64,000 bases of DNA, taken from assembly GCA_031550325.1 (NCBI GenBank), contig JAVBOR010000026.1, forward strand, positions 17,358 through 81,357, read 5' to 3'. A model generated the notes under the pieces. The model saw only the letters and a program-made list of their open reading frames with translations. It was not told where the DNA came from and did no database searches. Position numbers and translations under genes: made by a program. This document shows, piece after piece, positions 34,660 to 42,670 of the stretch. The first letter of the stretch is position 1; every line of letters begins with the position of its first letter. The stretch is from JAVBTT01 sp031550325. GTDB taxonomy: Bacteria > Bacillota > Clostridia > Oscillospirales > UBA929.

Positions 34660-36392
34660 TGGCCCGGATTGAGCGGCTGCCGCCGCAGGTGGCCAACCTT
34701 ATTGCCGCCGGAGAGGTGGTCGAGCGCCCGGCTTCGGTGATCAAAGAGCTCGTCGAAAACGCCGTCGACGCCGGTTCAACGCTGATCACCGTGGAGATCA
34801 GGCGCGGCGGAGCCTCCTTGATGCGCGTGACCGACAACGGCTGCGGCATCGCGCCCGATCAGGCGGGCACGGCGTTTTTGCGCCATGCCACGTCCAAGAT
34901 CAGGACGCAGGAGGATCTGTTTGAGGTCAAAACGCTTGGCTTTCGCGGAGAGGCGCTGGCCGCGATTGCCGCGGTGTCGCGCATTGAGCTGTTTTCACGC
35001 GAGCGCGGCGCGAGTGCGGGCGTCTCGCTGTCGCTGGAGGGCGGCTCCGTCACGGAGCAGACCGAGTGCGGATGCCCCGAGGGGACGACGGTTCTGGTGC
35101 GCGAGCTCTTTTTCAACACACCCGCGCGGCAGAAGTTTCTCCGGCGCGACGCCACCGAGGCTGCCCACGTGCAGGAGACCGTGACCCGCGCCGCGATGGC
35201 GCACCCCGAAATCTCGTTCAGGCTGATCAAGGACGGGGCGCAGAGCCTGCATACGCCGGGAAACGGCGTGCTGCTCGACTGCCTGTACAGTGTCTATGGC
35301 AGCGAGTTTGCCCGGTCGCTGCTCGCCGTGGAAAGTCAGGCGGTCAGCGGTTTTGTCGGAAAGCCCGAGGCGGCGCGCCAGTCGCGCGCCATGCAGTTCT
35401 TTTTGCTCAACGGCAGGCCGGTGCGCTCCCGCACCCTGACAGCGGCGCTGGAGGAGGCCTATAAAAACGAGCTTCCCGCCGGACGGGTTCCGGTGTGCGT
35501 GCTTCATCTGCACTTGCCCTACGACAGCGCCGACGTCAATGTGCATCCGGCCAAGCTGGAGGTCAGGTTTACCAGAGAACGCGACGTTTTTGACATGGTC
35601 TATTTCGCGGTCAAAAACGCGCTTGAAAGTGACAGTTCCCGCCCTGAACTGACGCTGGCAGCGCCGAAAACGGCGGCGCTGAGCTTTTCTGCGCCGCCTG
35701 CCGACGCCGGCGCGCCGGCGCTTCCTGGGCAGAGGGCGATGTCCGTGCGCGACCCCTGGACGGCGGGAGAGCCGATTGTTTGGCATGGCCTTGTTCCTCC
35801 GCCCGCGCCACAGGCTTCTGTTTTGCCCGGGCTGCGGTCCTGGCGGTACATTGGCGAGGCGCTCGGCGGCTTTTTGCTCGTCGACGACGGCGAGGCGCTT
35901 GTGCTCATCGACAAGCACGCCGCGCACGAGCGCATCTTGTTTGAGCGGCTCAAGGCGGCGCAGGAGAGCCCTATGGCCCAAATGCTGCTGTCGCCCGAGG
36001 CTGTTGCGCTGTCGGCTGCTGAATGCGATGCGCTGCTGGAGTCGTCCGGCCTGCTGAGTGAGTTGGGTTTTGTTTTTGAGCTGTTTGGGCCGTCATCGCT
36101 TCTGCTGCGCGCGCTTCCCGACGTTTTGGAGGCCGAGAACCCGGCGGCTCTGCTGACAGAGCTGGCGGCGCTTCTTTTGAGCGGCAGGCGCAGCGCGACG
36201 CTCCGCGACGACGTGCTGGAGCTTGTGGCCTGCAAAGCGGCCGTCAAGCTTGGCGGCGGCGGCAGCGATGGCGATTTGCGGGCGCTTTGCCAAACGGTGA
36301 TGGAGACCCCGACGCTGCGGCACTGTCCGCATGGCCGGCCCGTCGCCATCGAGCTGACGCGAGACAGGCTGAAGAGGCAGTTTGGCCGATGA
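34659..36392 (+). CDS. mutL: DNA mismatch repair endonuclease MutL
   Basis: A 577-residue GHKL ATPase. IAAGEVVERPASVIKELVEN, VTDNGCGI and TLGFRGEALAAI form the N-terminal ATP site. The C-terminal domain has IDKHAAHERILFE, which fits the DxHAxxExxxxE nuclease motif, plus ACKAAVKLG and CPHGRPVAIEL, so it is a nicking-type MutL as expected where MutH is absent. It overlaps mutS by one base and miaA by four. Confidence 0.97.
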   Translation: MARIERLPPQVANLIAAGEVVERPASVIKELVENAVDAGSTLITVEIRRGGASLMRVTDNGCGIAPDQAGTAFLRHATSKIRTQEDLFEVKTLGFRGEALAAIAAVSRIELFSRERGASAGVSLSLEGGSVTEQTECGCPEGTTVLVRELFFNTPARQKFLRRDATEAAHVQETVTRAAMAHPEISFRLIKDGAQSLHTPGNGVLLDCLYSVYGSEFARSLLAVESQAVSGFVGKPEAARQSRAMQFFLLNGRPVRSRTLTAALEEAYKNELPAGRVPVCVLHLHLPYDSADVNVHPAKLEVRFTRERDVFDMVYFAVKNALESDSSRPELTLAAPKTAALSFSAPPADAGAPALPGQRAMSVRDPWTAGEPIVWHGLVPPPAPQASVLPGLRSWRYIGEALGGFLLVDDGEALVLIDKHAAHERILFERLKAAQESPMAQMLLSPEAVALSAAECDALLESSGLLSELGFVFELFGPSSLLLRALPDVLEAENPAALLTELAALLLSGRRSATLRDDVLELVACKAAVKLGGGGSDGDLRALCQTVMETPTLRHCPHGRPVAIELTRDRLKRQFGR

Positions 36393-37264
36393 CAGACCTT
36401 TTATGTGTGGTCGGCCCGACCGCTTCGGGAAAGACAGGGCTCTCCATTGAGCTGGCGCTGCGGTATGGCGGCGAGGTCGTGTCCTGTGACTCCATGCAGG
36501 TGTACCGTGGAATGGACATCGGGACAGCCAAGCCATCGGCCGAAGAGCGGCGGGGCGTGCCCCACCATATGCTGGACGTTGTGCCGCCGGACTTTGCCTA
36601 CTCCGCAGGGCAGTACGCAAAGCAGGCTGACGCCTGTGTCCGGGACATTCTGGAGCGGGGGAAACTGCCCATTGTCTGCGGGGGAACCGGGCTGTACCTC
36701 AAAGCGCTCTGCGGAGGAATGGCCGATCTGCCCGACTGCCCGCGGCTCGACCACGGGCCGGACGCTTACGAGCGGCTTTGTCAGGTTGACCCTGAGGCGG
36801 CCGCCCGCCTGTTGCCCCGTGATCAAAAGAGAATCGGCCGCGCGCTCGACGTCTATTGCGCGACAGGAATCCCGCTGTCCGAGCATCAGAGACAAACCGC
36901 GCCGCCCAGCTACCGCCCGCGCTGTGTCGGCATCGGTCTGGAGCGGCAGGAGCTTTACGCGCGTATCGACAGGCGCGCGGACGACATGCTGGCGCACGGG
37001 CTTGTCGAGGAGGTTCGGGCCTTGCTCGCCGGCGGCCTTTCCCGCGGCGCGACGTCCATGCAGGCGCTGGGGTATAAAGAGGTCGCGGCGTATCTTGACG
37101 GGCAAGCGTCTCTGGAGGCGGCGGCTCTGCGCATCAAGCAGGGGACAAGGCGGTACGCCAAGCGCCAGATGACCTGGTTTTCCCGCCAAAACGACGTTTA
37201 TTGGATAAAAGGAAATTTTTTCAATAACGTGAATATTTTTGTAGAAAACATATTCCATATATGA
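36389..37264 (+). CDS. miaA: tRNA dimethylallyltransferase MiaA
   Basis: A 291-residue enzyme adding dimethylallyl to A37 of tRNAs reading UNN codons. The P-loop VVGPTASGKTGLS at the start, VVSCDSMQVYRGMDIGTAKP, HHMLDVV, VCGGTGLYLKAL and the C-terminal RYAKRQMTWF are all family signatures. The ATG overlaps the mutL stop (ATGA), which set the start. It provides the substrate for MiaB encoded three genes upstream. Confidence 0.96.
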   Translation: MTDLLCVVGPTASGKTGLSIELALRYGGEVVSCDSMQVYRGMDIGTAKPSAEERRGVPHHMLDVVPPDFAYSAGQYAKQADACVRDILERGKLPIVCGGTGLYLKALCGGMADLPDCPRLDHGPDAYERLCQVDPEAAARLLPRDQKRIGRALDVYCATGIPLSEHQRQTAPPSYRPRCVGIGLERQELYARIDRRADDMLAHGLVEEVRALLAGGLSRGATSMQALGYKEVAAYLDGQASLEAAALRIKQGTRRYAKRQMTWFSRQNDVYWIKGNFFNNVNIFVENIFHI

Positions 37265-37311
37265 TATACTACCGACTATGCCGGAGTATACAATGTTGGG
37301 GGAAGAGAAAA

Positions 37312-37566
37312 ATGCAAAAAAACACGAATTTACAGGATCTTTTTCTGAATGCCGCGAGACGGGACCGGACACCGGTGACGTTGTTTTTGATAAACGGCTT
37401 TCAAATCAAGGGTCTTGTACGGGGTTTTGACAACTTTACGGTTGTTGTGGACAGCGAAGGCAAGCAGCAACTCATCTACAAATCCGCCATTTCTACCATT
37501 TGTCCGTCGCGCCCTGTCAAATTGACCGAAGAGGCCGAGGCGGACGTTGAGGCGGTTCCGGTCTGA
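37312..37566 (+). CDS. hfq: RNA chaperone Hfq
   Basis: An 84-residue Sm-like protein. QDLFLNAARRDRTPVTLFLI forms the N-terminal helix and first strand with the lateral arginine patch. GFQIKGLVRGFDNFTVVV is Sm1 and LIYKSAISTICPSRP is Sm2. Sm2 normally reads YKHAIST; the histidine that helps shape the proximal poly-U site is serine here. GGGGGAAG precedes the ATG. The gene follows miaA by 47 bases, as in many Firmicutes. Confidence 0.95.
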   Translation: MQKNTNLQDLFLNAARRDRTPVTLFLINGFQIKGLVRGFDNFTVVVDSEGKQQLIYKSAISTICPSRPVKLTEEAEADVEAVPV

Positions 37567-37570
37567 TTCC

Positions 37571-38779
37571 ATGAAAAATCAAGGCGTATGGGTAACGCGC
37601 ATCACCGCGCTGGTGCTCTGTCTTTTTGTCTGTGTGTTTATGGGCTATCACGTGTTGCGCGCGCTTGCCGAGCCCATTGCCACCGCCACGGCGGTTTTGC
37701 TCCCCACCGAGGAAACCGCGACGTTCAGCGGCGTGGTGGTGCGCGACGATGTCCGGCTGGACATGCCCGATGGCGTCATTGACTTGCAGGTGGGCGAAGG
37801 GGAGCGCGTGTCCAGAGGTCAGGTTCTCGCCGTGACGTATGCCGATGCCGGTACAAAGCTCATCTATCAGCAGTTGCGCGCGCTTGAGCGCAGCCGCGAC
37901 CGGCTGGAGACCGTCAGGAGCAGCGAGGTGAGCGTGATGAGCGCCGTGTCGATGGACAAGCTCATCCGGCAGCAGATCGTGCAGGTGGCAGGCGATGTGG
38001 GAAAGGGAGATCTGCGCGCGGCGGACGCCTCCGGAGAGCAGATGAAGGCCCTGTTGTTCCAGCGGGAATATGCGTTTGGAAACATTCAGAACCTGGACGG
38101 CGCCATTGCGCGTCTCGACGAGGAAATTGCGTTGTTCGAGAGCGATGTGTCGGATGTTACGCAGTCGATGCATGCGCCCGAGGCCGGGCTGTTTTCCACG
38201 CAGGTGGACGGGCTGGAAAGCGTCTGGACGCCCGCCGGGCTGGCGGAACTCACAACACAGGACGCCGTTGAAAAGATGAAAGTCGGCGGACAGACCCTGT
38301 CGGGAAACACCGGCAAGCTCGTCTTCGGCATGGAGTGGTATCTTGTGACGGTGCTGGACGAGGAGGTTGCCGACGCGCTGAAGCAGAGCGCTTTTATTCG
38401 GCTCGGGCTGCCCCTGGAGCTCACGATGCGCGTGGCGTATATGTCGGCTCCGGTTGAGGGAAAGCGCGCTGTCACCTTTGCGAGCAAAGGGGCGCTTGCC
38501 GACGTGGCCGGTCTGCGCGTTGCGGACGGGGAGATTGTGCTGGCCGAGAACAAAGGGCTGCGCGTCCCGAAGGAGGGAATGCGCGTCGATGAAGACGGGA
38601 ACTCCTACGTGTACTGCGTCGTCATGACCCAGGTGGTCAAGAAAAAGGTCGACGTCATCGCCGAAGTCCAGCGGGAAAACTATTTTCTCGTGAAATATGA
38701 CCCCGGCAAAGGTCTGCAGCCGGGCGACGAAATTATTACGGTCGGAAAAGATCTGTACGATGGGAAGATCATTCGGTGA
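37571..38779 (+). CDS. HlyD-like membrane-anchored protein
   Basis: A 402-residue protein with one N-terminal membrane helix (about 10-30, ALVLCLFVCVFMGYHVL) and an external part. Its beginning, VVVRDDVRLDMPDGVIDLQV, resembles the lipoyl/biotin-like barrel of HlyD adaptors. A helical hairpin (about 105-200) with many charged residues follows, then a beta-rich end. Similar HlyD-like proteins precede yggS-sepF in Clostridia. No transporter gene adjoins it, so an efflux role is doubtful and a cell-envelope or division link is possible. It starts four bases after hfq. Confidence 0.75.
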   Translation: MKNQGVWVTRITALVLCLFVCVFMGYHVLRALAEPIATATAVLLPTEETATFSGVVVRDDVRLDMPDGVIDLQVGEGERVSRGQVLAVTYADAGTKLIYQQLRALERSRDRLETVRSSEVSVMSAVSMDKLIRQQIVQVAGDVGKGDLRAADASGEQMKALLFQREYAFGNIQNLDGAIARLDEEIALFESDVSDVTQSMHAPEAGLFSTQVDGLESVWTPAGLAELTTQDAVEKMKVGGQTLSGNTGKLVFGMEWYLVTVLDEEVADALKQSAFIRLGLPLELTMRVAYMSAPVEGKRAVTFASKGALADVAGLRVADGEIVLAENKGLRVPKEGMRVDEDGNSYVYCVVMTQVVKKKVDVIAEVQRENYFLVKYDPGKGLQPGDEIITVGKDLYDGKIIR

Positions 38780-38881
38780 CGCCGGCGCAGGCAGGATGTC
38801 TGCGCCGACGTTGCCGCCGGGGTGCTCGCGCTTATGGGGCGGGCGCCTCTTTTCATATCAAAGTTCGGAGGAGGAAACGCT

Positions 38882-39613
38882 GTGGACAACATTGCCGATC
38901 GCGTAAGCGCCGTGCGGGCAAAAGTGGCTGCCGCCGCGCTCAGCGTCGGCCGGGACCCGGCCGAGGTGACTTTTTTGGCCGCGACCAAGGTTCAAACAGT
39001 TGACAGAATCCGCGCCGCCATTGTGGCCGGCGTGGACGCTGTGGGGGAAAACCGCGTGCAGGAAATGCTGGACAAAATGGATGCGTACCGGGGCGTGCCG
39101 CTGCACTTCATCGGTCGTCTGCAGCGCAACAAGGCCAAGTTTGTGGTGGGGCGGGTCGACCTGATTCAGTCCATCGACTCCTTGCAGCTGGCGCAGACGG
39201 TCAGCAGGCTGGCCCAGGAGCGGGAACTTGTTCAGGACGTGCTGGTTGAGGTCAACATCGGCGGGGAGCTCAGCAAGGGAGGGTTTGAACCCGAGGCGCT
39301 GCGGGAGGCCGCCATACAGGTTGCGCGCCTTGACGCGGTCTGCCTGCGCGGGCTGATGTGTATTCCGCCCTATGGTCTGCCCGAGCACGAACAGGAAATA
39401 CTATTTTTGAGAATGCGAGATTTTTTTGTTGACATAAGGCAGAGCATCTGTGATAATACAATTATGGGTTATTCTACACCCAGATCGTTTGATACGCTGT
39501 CCATGGGGATGAGTGATGACTTTGAACTGGCTGTACGATGCGGCTCCACGCTGGTGCGTGTGGGCAGCGCTGTCTTTGGCCTGCGTCCCGCGGCCGCTGG
39601 CCCGGCGGGATAG
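38882..39613 (+). CDS. yggS: YggS/YlmE-family PLP-binding homeostasis protein
   Basis: A 243-residue single-domain TIM barrel of the alanine-racemase fold. FLAATKVQTVDRI contains the PLP-binding lysine, and GENRVQEMLDKM, HFIGRLQRNKAK, SIDSLQLA, VNIGGELSKGGF and LSMGMSDDFELAVRCGSTLVRVG are family landmarks. It buffers pyridoxal phosphate and amino-acid pools. The start is GTG seven bases after GGAGG. It lies directly before sepF as in the ylm division cluster. Confidence 0.94.
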   Translation: MDNIADRVSAVRAKVAAAALSVGRDPAEVTFLAATKVQTVDRIRAAIVAGVDAVGENRVQEMLDKMDAYRGVPLHFIGRLQRNKAKFVVGRVDLIQSIDSLQLAQTVSRLAQERELVQDVLVEVNIGGELSKGGFEPEALREAAIQVARLDAVCLRGLMCIPPYGLPEHEQEILFLRMRDFFVDIRQSICDNTIMGYSTPRSFDTLSMGMSDDFELAVRCGSTLVRVGSAVFGLRPAAAGPAG

Positions 39614-39641
39614 AATTGTTTGTTGAATTGGGAGGACCATC

Positions 39642-40079
39642 ATGGGTTTTTTGGACGAGCTTAAGAGAATTACAAAACTGACTCCGGAAGATGACGAGGA
39701 TACCTTTACAGATTTTACCCAGCCGGAGCCCCGGTCGCGCGCGGCGGCCAATGAAAGCGGACGGTATCAGGACAAAGTCCTGAACATCCACACAACCACG
39801 CAACTGCAGGTTGTGCTGGTGCAGCCGGAGCACTTTGAAAGCGCCTCGGACATCGCCGACCACCTGCGCGAACGCCGCACCGTGGTGCTGAACCTGGAAA
39901 AGGCGCACCGTGACGCTATCCGCCGTCTGGTTGATTTTCTGTCCGGTGTCGTATACGCGCAGGGCGGGAAGATCAAGCCCGTGGCAAAGAATACATACAT
40001 CATTACGCCCTACAATGTGGACATCATGGGCGGCGATTTGATGGATGAGCTTGAGAGCAACGGCTTTTACGTATTATAG
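39642..40079 (+). CDS. sepF: Cell division protein SepF
   Basis: A 145-residue protein that anchors and aligns FtsZ filaments at the septum. An N-terminal helix (MGFLDELKRITKL) likely binds membrane. After a disordered acidic linker, the core has VVLNLEKAHRDAIRRLVDFL and GGKIKPVAKNTYIITP, matching SepF. GGAGG precedes the ATG. ylmG and ylmH, often between sepF and divIVA, are absent. Confidence 0.95.
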   Translation: MGFLDELKRITKLTPEDDEDTFTDFTQPEPRSRAAANESGRYQDKVLNIHTTTQLQVVLVQPEHFESASDIADHLRERRTVVLNLEKAHRDAIRRLVDFLSGVVYAQGGKIKPVAKNTYIITPYNVDIMGGDLMDELESNGFYVL

Positions 40080-40175
40080 GGCGCTGCCGGACCGATGTTT
40101 AGCAAAGCGCCGCAAAGGCGCCCGCTTTGCCGGTGAGGCGTGTTTTGCCTTACCGTTTCTGGGGAGGGAATCGAT

Positions 40176-40997
40176 ATGCTGACGCCGCAGGAAGTTCAGG
40201 ACAAGAAGTTCAAGCAGGCCTTTGTCGGCGGCTACGACATGGCCTCTGTGGATGATTTTCTGGAGGCGCTGACGCAGGATTATGCACAGCTATATAAAGA
40301 AAACGCCGTACTCAAAAGCAAAATGAAGCTGCTGGTCGGCAAGGTCGAGGAATACCGCAGCAGTGACGACACGATCCGGCAGGCCTATCTGGCCATCAAA
40401 AAGCAGGCGGATGAAGAGCTTCAGACTGCCCGCGAGGAGGCCAGACGCATTGTCGAGGACGCAAGCGGAGAGGCAGGAAGCGTCAAGGGCAAGCTTTCCG
40501 ATCAGATCAAGCTGGAGGAGCGCCGCCTGGCGGAGGCCAAAGAGCAGACGGGCGCTTTTGTCGGTGCCCTGCGTGAGCTGTATGCTTCGCAAATGGATAA
40601 GTTGAGCTTTATTCCGCTGATGGAGTTTGTCGATACGCCCAAACAGCGTCGCGAGGAGCAAATGCTGAGCGCCGCGCTGGAGATTGAGCATTCGGTTTCC
40701 GAGCAGATCAGGGCTGCCGAAGCCGAGGAAGAGGACGAGAGCACACAGACCTTTTTGCTGGGTGCCGAAGAGCCGGCGTCAACAGGCGGAGCCGTGACGC
40801 AGGAGGCGCTGGAGCAAAAGCAGGAGGAAATCTTGAACTCGTTTGAGATCAAGTATCCGCCCGGAGCGCTTGGGGAGTACGAGAGCTTCGCGCAGCGCGA
40901 GGACGACACCGAGATTCCGCGCCCGAAGTATGAGTTCCCCGGCATTGAGCTCCAGTTTGGCCACGGCATTGATCAGCAGAAGACTGCAAAAAAGTAA
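40176..40997 (+). CDS. divIVA: DivIVA-domain protein
   Basis: A 273-residue coiled-coil protein. The N-terminal DivIVA domain MLTPQEVQDKKFKQAFVGGY with DMASVDDFLEALTQDYAQLY binds curved membrane. A long coiled coil (about 40-150) follows, and the C-terminus (180-273) is acidic and probably unstructured. It marks poles or septa and works with SepF encoded 96 bases upstream. GGGGAGGG lies before the ATG. A terminator follows. Confidence 0.9.
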   Translation: MLTPQEVQDKKFKQAFVGGYDMASVDDFLEALTQDYAQLYKENAVLKSKMKLLVGKVEEYRSSDDTIRQAYLAIKKQADEELQTAREEARRIVEDASGEAGSVKGKLSDQIKLEERRLAEAKEQTGAFVGALRELYASQMDKLSFIPLMEFVDTPKQRREEQMLSAALEIEHSVSEQIRAAEAEEEDESTQTFLLGAEEPASTGGAVTQEALEQKQEEILNSFEIKYPPGALGEYESFAQREDDTEIPRPKYEFPGIELQFGHGIDQQKTAKK

Positions 40998-41011
40998 GAC
41001 GACCAATACAC

Positions 41012-41063
41012 GGCATGAGAGTTTCGGTCTTTTCGCCGGAGCCTCATGCCCTTTGTTTTTTTT
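41012..41063 (+). terminator. Rho-independent terminator after divIVA
   Basis: GGCATGAG and CTCATGCC pair over 8 bp around a 23-base loop and are followed by CTTTG and a run of eight T. Confidence 0.8.
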
Positions 41064-41090
41064 GCAGAAAAACTTGGAAAGAAGGGTTGA

Positions 41091-42053
41091 TTGAATGTCT
41101 ATGACGGTTTTGCCCTTGGCGCCGCGCGTGAAGGTGTTCTCATAGACGTCCGGCTGGCGGACCCCTTTGGGAGGGACGGTGAAAAGCTGGCGGCCGGCGC
41201 GCACGCAAAATTTGGTCAAAATGTCGTCAGGTGGCTTGGGAAAGGGTTTACAAAGCCCGACTGGGTCTTCGTCTTTGAAGAGCATGGCGACATCGTCGGG
41301 GGCGCTGCCTTTAACGAGTTTGAGCCCATGGAGCTCTCTGTGCTGGACTTCACGCTGGACGGCGCGTATAAGAGCGACGGAAGCGGCTTGCTCGAAGAAA
41401 GCGTCCGGCTTGCGCTGAGGCCCGGCATGCGCACGGTGGACTATACGCTTTACAACGACACGGCAGATTTTGAGGAGATTCGCGAGATTTTTCTGGCGGC
41501 GGGGTTTACCGTGTGCCAGAATAAGCTCTCCTTTGTGTTTACAAAGGAGAGCCTCGACGAGGTTTCGAGCGCGCTGACCATGAAGCCCTTGACGCAGCTG
41601 GACGAAATGACATTCGTGCAAGCCGTCGCGCGCGTGACCGAGTCGACTCTCGACGGGAAAATGGCTGCCGACGCGCTGCGCTTCGGCGCGCTGGCGGCTG
41701 CCCAGACGTATGTCGACGGGCTCAGGCGGCTTGACAACCGGCCGGAATGGTGGAAGCTTGCCTGCGACGAACACGGCGAGTTTGTCGGGCTCATCGTTCC
41801 GCAAAAGCTTGGGGAGCGCGTCGGCGCGATCAACTACATAGGCGTCGCGCCCGAAAAGCGCGGGCGCGGATATGTGCTTGAGCTTTTGCGCGAAGGGACG
41901 CGCACGCTCCTGAGCGCCGGTGTGACCAAGGTGATTGCCGATATCGACGTGCACAACGCGCCGATGGACGACGCGCTGCGCAGGGTCGGATACGATTTTG
42001 ACTGCGAGGAGTGTGTGTTGGAAAAACGCGTAACGGAAGACGAGGGCATGTAA
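41091..42053 (+). CDS. Tandem GNAT-type acetyltransferase
   Basis: A 320-residue protein with two GNAT-like halves. The second half has the acetyl-CoA loop in INYIGVAPEKRGRGYVLELL (about 244-263), a good RxxGxG/A-type site, and ends with the usual NAPMDDALRRVGYD strand-helix. The first half is more diverged. The substrate is unknown. No ATG fits the domain start; the frame begins at TTG (41091), close after AGAAGGG, while an ATG a few bases on is out of frame and stops after 16 codons. A terminator upstream separates it from divIVA. Confidence 0.78.
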   Translation: MNVYDGFALGAAREGVLIDVRLADPFGRDGEKLAAGAHAKFGQNVVRWLGKGFTKPDWVFVFEEHGDIVGGAAFNEFEPMELSVLDFTLDGAYKSDGSGLLEESVRLALRPGMRTVDYTLYNDTADFEEIREIFLAAGFTVCQNKLSFVFTKESLDEVSSALTMKPLTQLDEMTFVQAVARVTESTLDGKMAADALRFGALAAAQTYVDGLRRLDNRPEWWKLACDEHGEFVGLIVPQKLGERVGAINYIGVAPEKRGRGYVLELLREGTRTLLSAGVTKVIADIDVHNAPMDDALRRVGYDFDCEECVLEKRVTEDEGM

Positions 42054-42076
42054 GAATAAAATGGGAGGGTATTGAG

Positions 42077-42382
42077 ATGATCAGACATTTGGTAAGCTGG
42101 CGATTTCAGGAGCATCTGACCGAGGAGCAAAAAGGTGAGTACGCGCTGAGCATTAAAGAGAAGCTGGAGGCGCTTTGCGACGTCATAGAGGGACTCGAGT
42201 CGATGAACGTGATTACGAAGCCTCTGCCTTCCAGCACCTGCGAAATCATGCTGGAAAGCACGCTGGCCGATCAGGCAGCGCTGGACGCCTATATTAAGCA
42301 CCCGGATCACCAGAGCGCTGCGCGCTTCATCAACGAGGTGACAACGGGGAGAAATGTTCTCGATTTTGAAGTCCGGGGATAG
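42077..42382 (+). CDS. Dabb (stress-responsive alpha/beta barrel) domain protein
   Basis: A 101-residue single Dabb domain, recognised by the opening MIRHLVSWRF, the mid-protein helix and the ending HPDHQSAARFINEVTTGRNVLDFE. These form dimeric ferredoxin-like barrels, often with unknown small ligands. GGGAGGG precedes the ATG. It follows the GNAT gene by 23 bases and is followed by a strong hairpin terminator. Confidence 0.88.
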   Translation: MIRHLVSWRFQEHLTEEQKGEYALSIKEKLEALCDVIEGLESMNVITKPLPSSTCEIMLESTLADQAALDAYIKHPDHQSAARFINEVTTGRNVLDFEVRG

Positions 42383-42406
42383 CTTCGCTGTCTATCGGGG
42401 TTTGAT

Positions 42407-42451
42407 CCACGTAGGGCCTGCCGACTAAGGCGGCAGGCCCTACGTGGTTTT
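42407..42451 (+). terminator. 17-bp perfect hairpin terminator after the Dabb gene
   Basis: CCACGTAGGGCCTGCCG (42407-42423) pairs fully with 42431-42447 around a 7-base loop and is followed by TTTTA. Given the symmetry it could act in both directions. Confidence 0.75.
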
Positions 42452-42465
42452 ACGCAAAGGGACGA

Positions 42466-42513
42466 GGAACAAACTGCTGAAGTGTCAGACTCGGCGCGGA
42501 AACCGATATAGGA
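42466..42513 (+). repeat. Modular intergenic repeat, copy 2 (degenerate B and D)
   Basis: AAACTGCTGAAG (B-like) is followed by a D-like stretch GACTCGGCGCGGAAACCG.. GGACGGGAGTGCG. It aligns with D at 53550-53584 and 63738-63772 but is more diverged. No gene overlaps it. Confidence 0.6.
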
Positions 42514-42579
42514 CGGGAGTGCGAAACACTTTTTGGAGTGTCCGCGAGGGAACAGGCGCACCGCGGCGGCACACTGTTC

Positions 42580-42608
42580 TTGAAAACTCGGCCATTTTGT
42601 GATATAAT
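42580..42608 (+). promoter_or_regulatory. Sigma-A-like promoter for the secreted Cu-amine-oxidase-N protein
   Basis: TTGAAA (42580-42585), a 17-base spacer and a perfect TATAAT (42603-42608), about 63 bases before the start codon. Confidence 0.85.
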
Positions 42609-42670
42609 CTGGCTTGCCACTAATTCGTCGCAGAATCAAAGTGGAGATTCATTTTGAAAGGGTGAGTACT

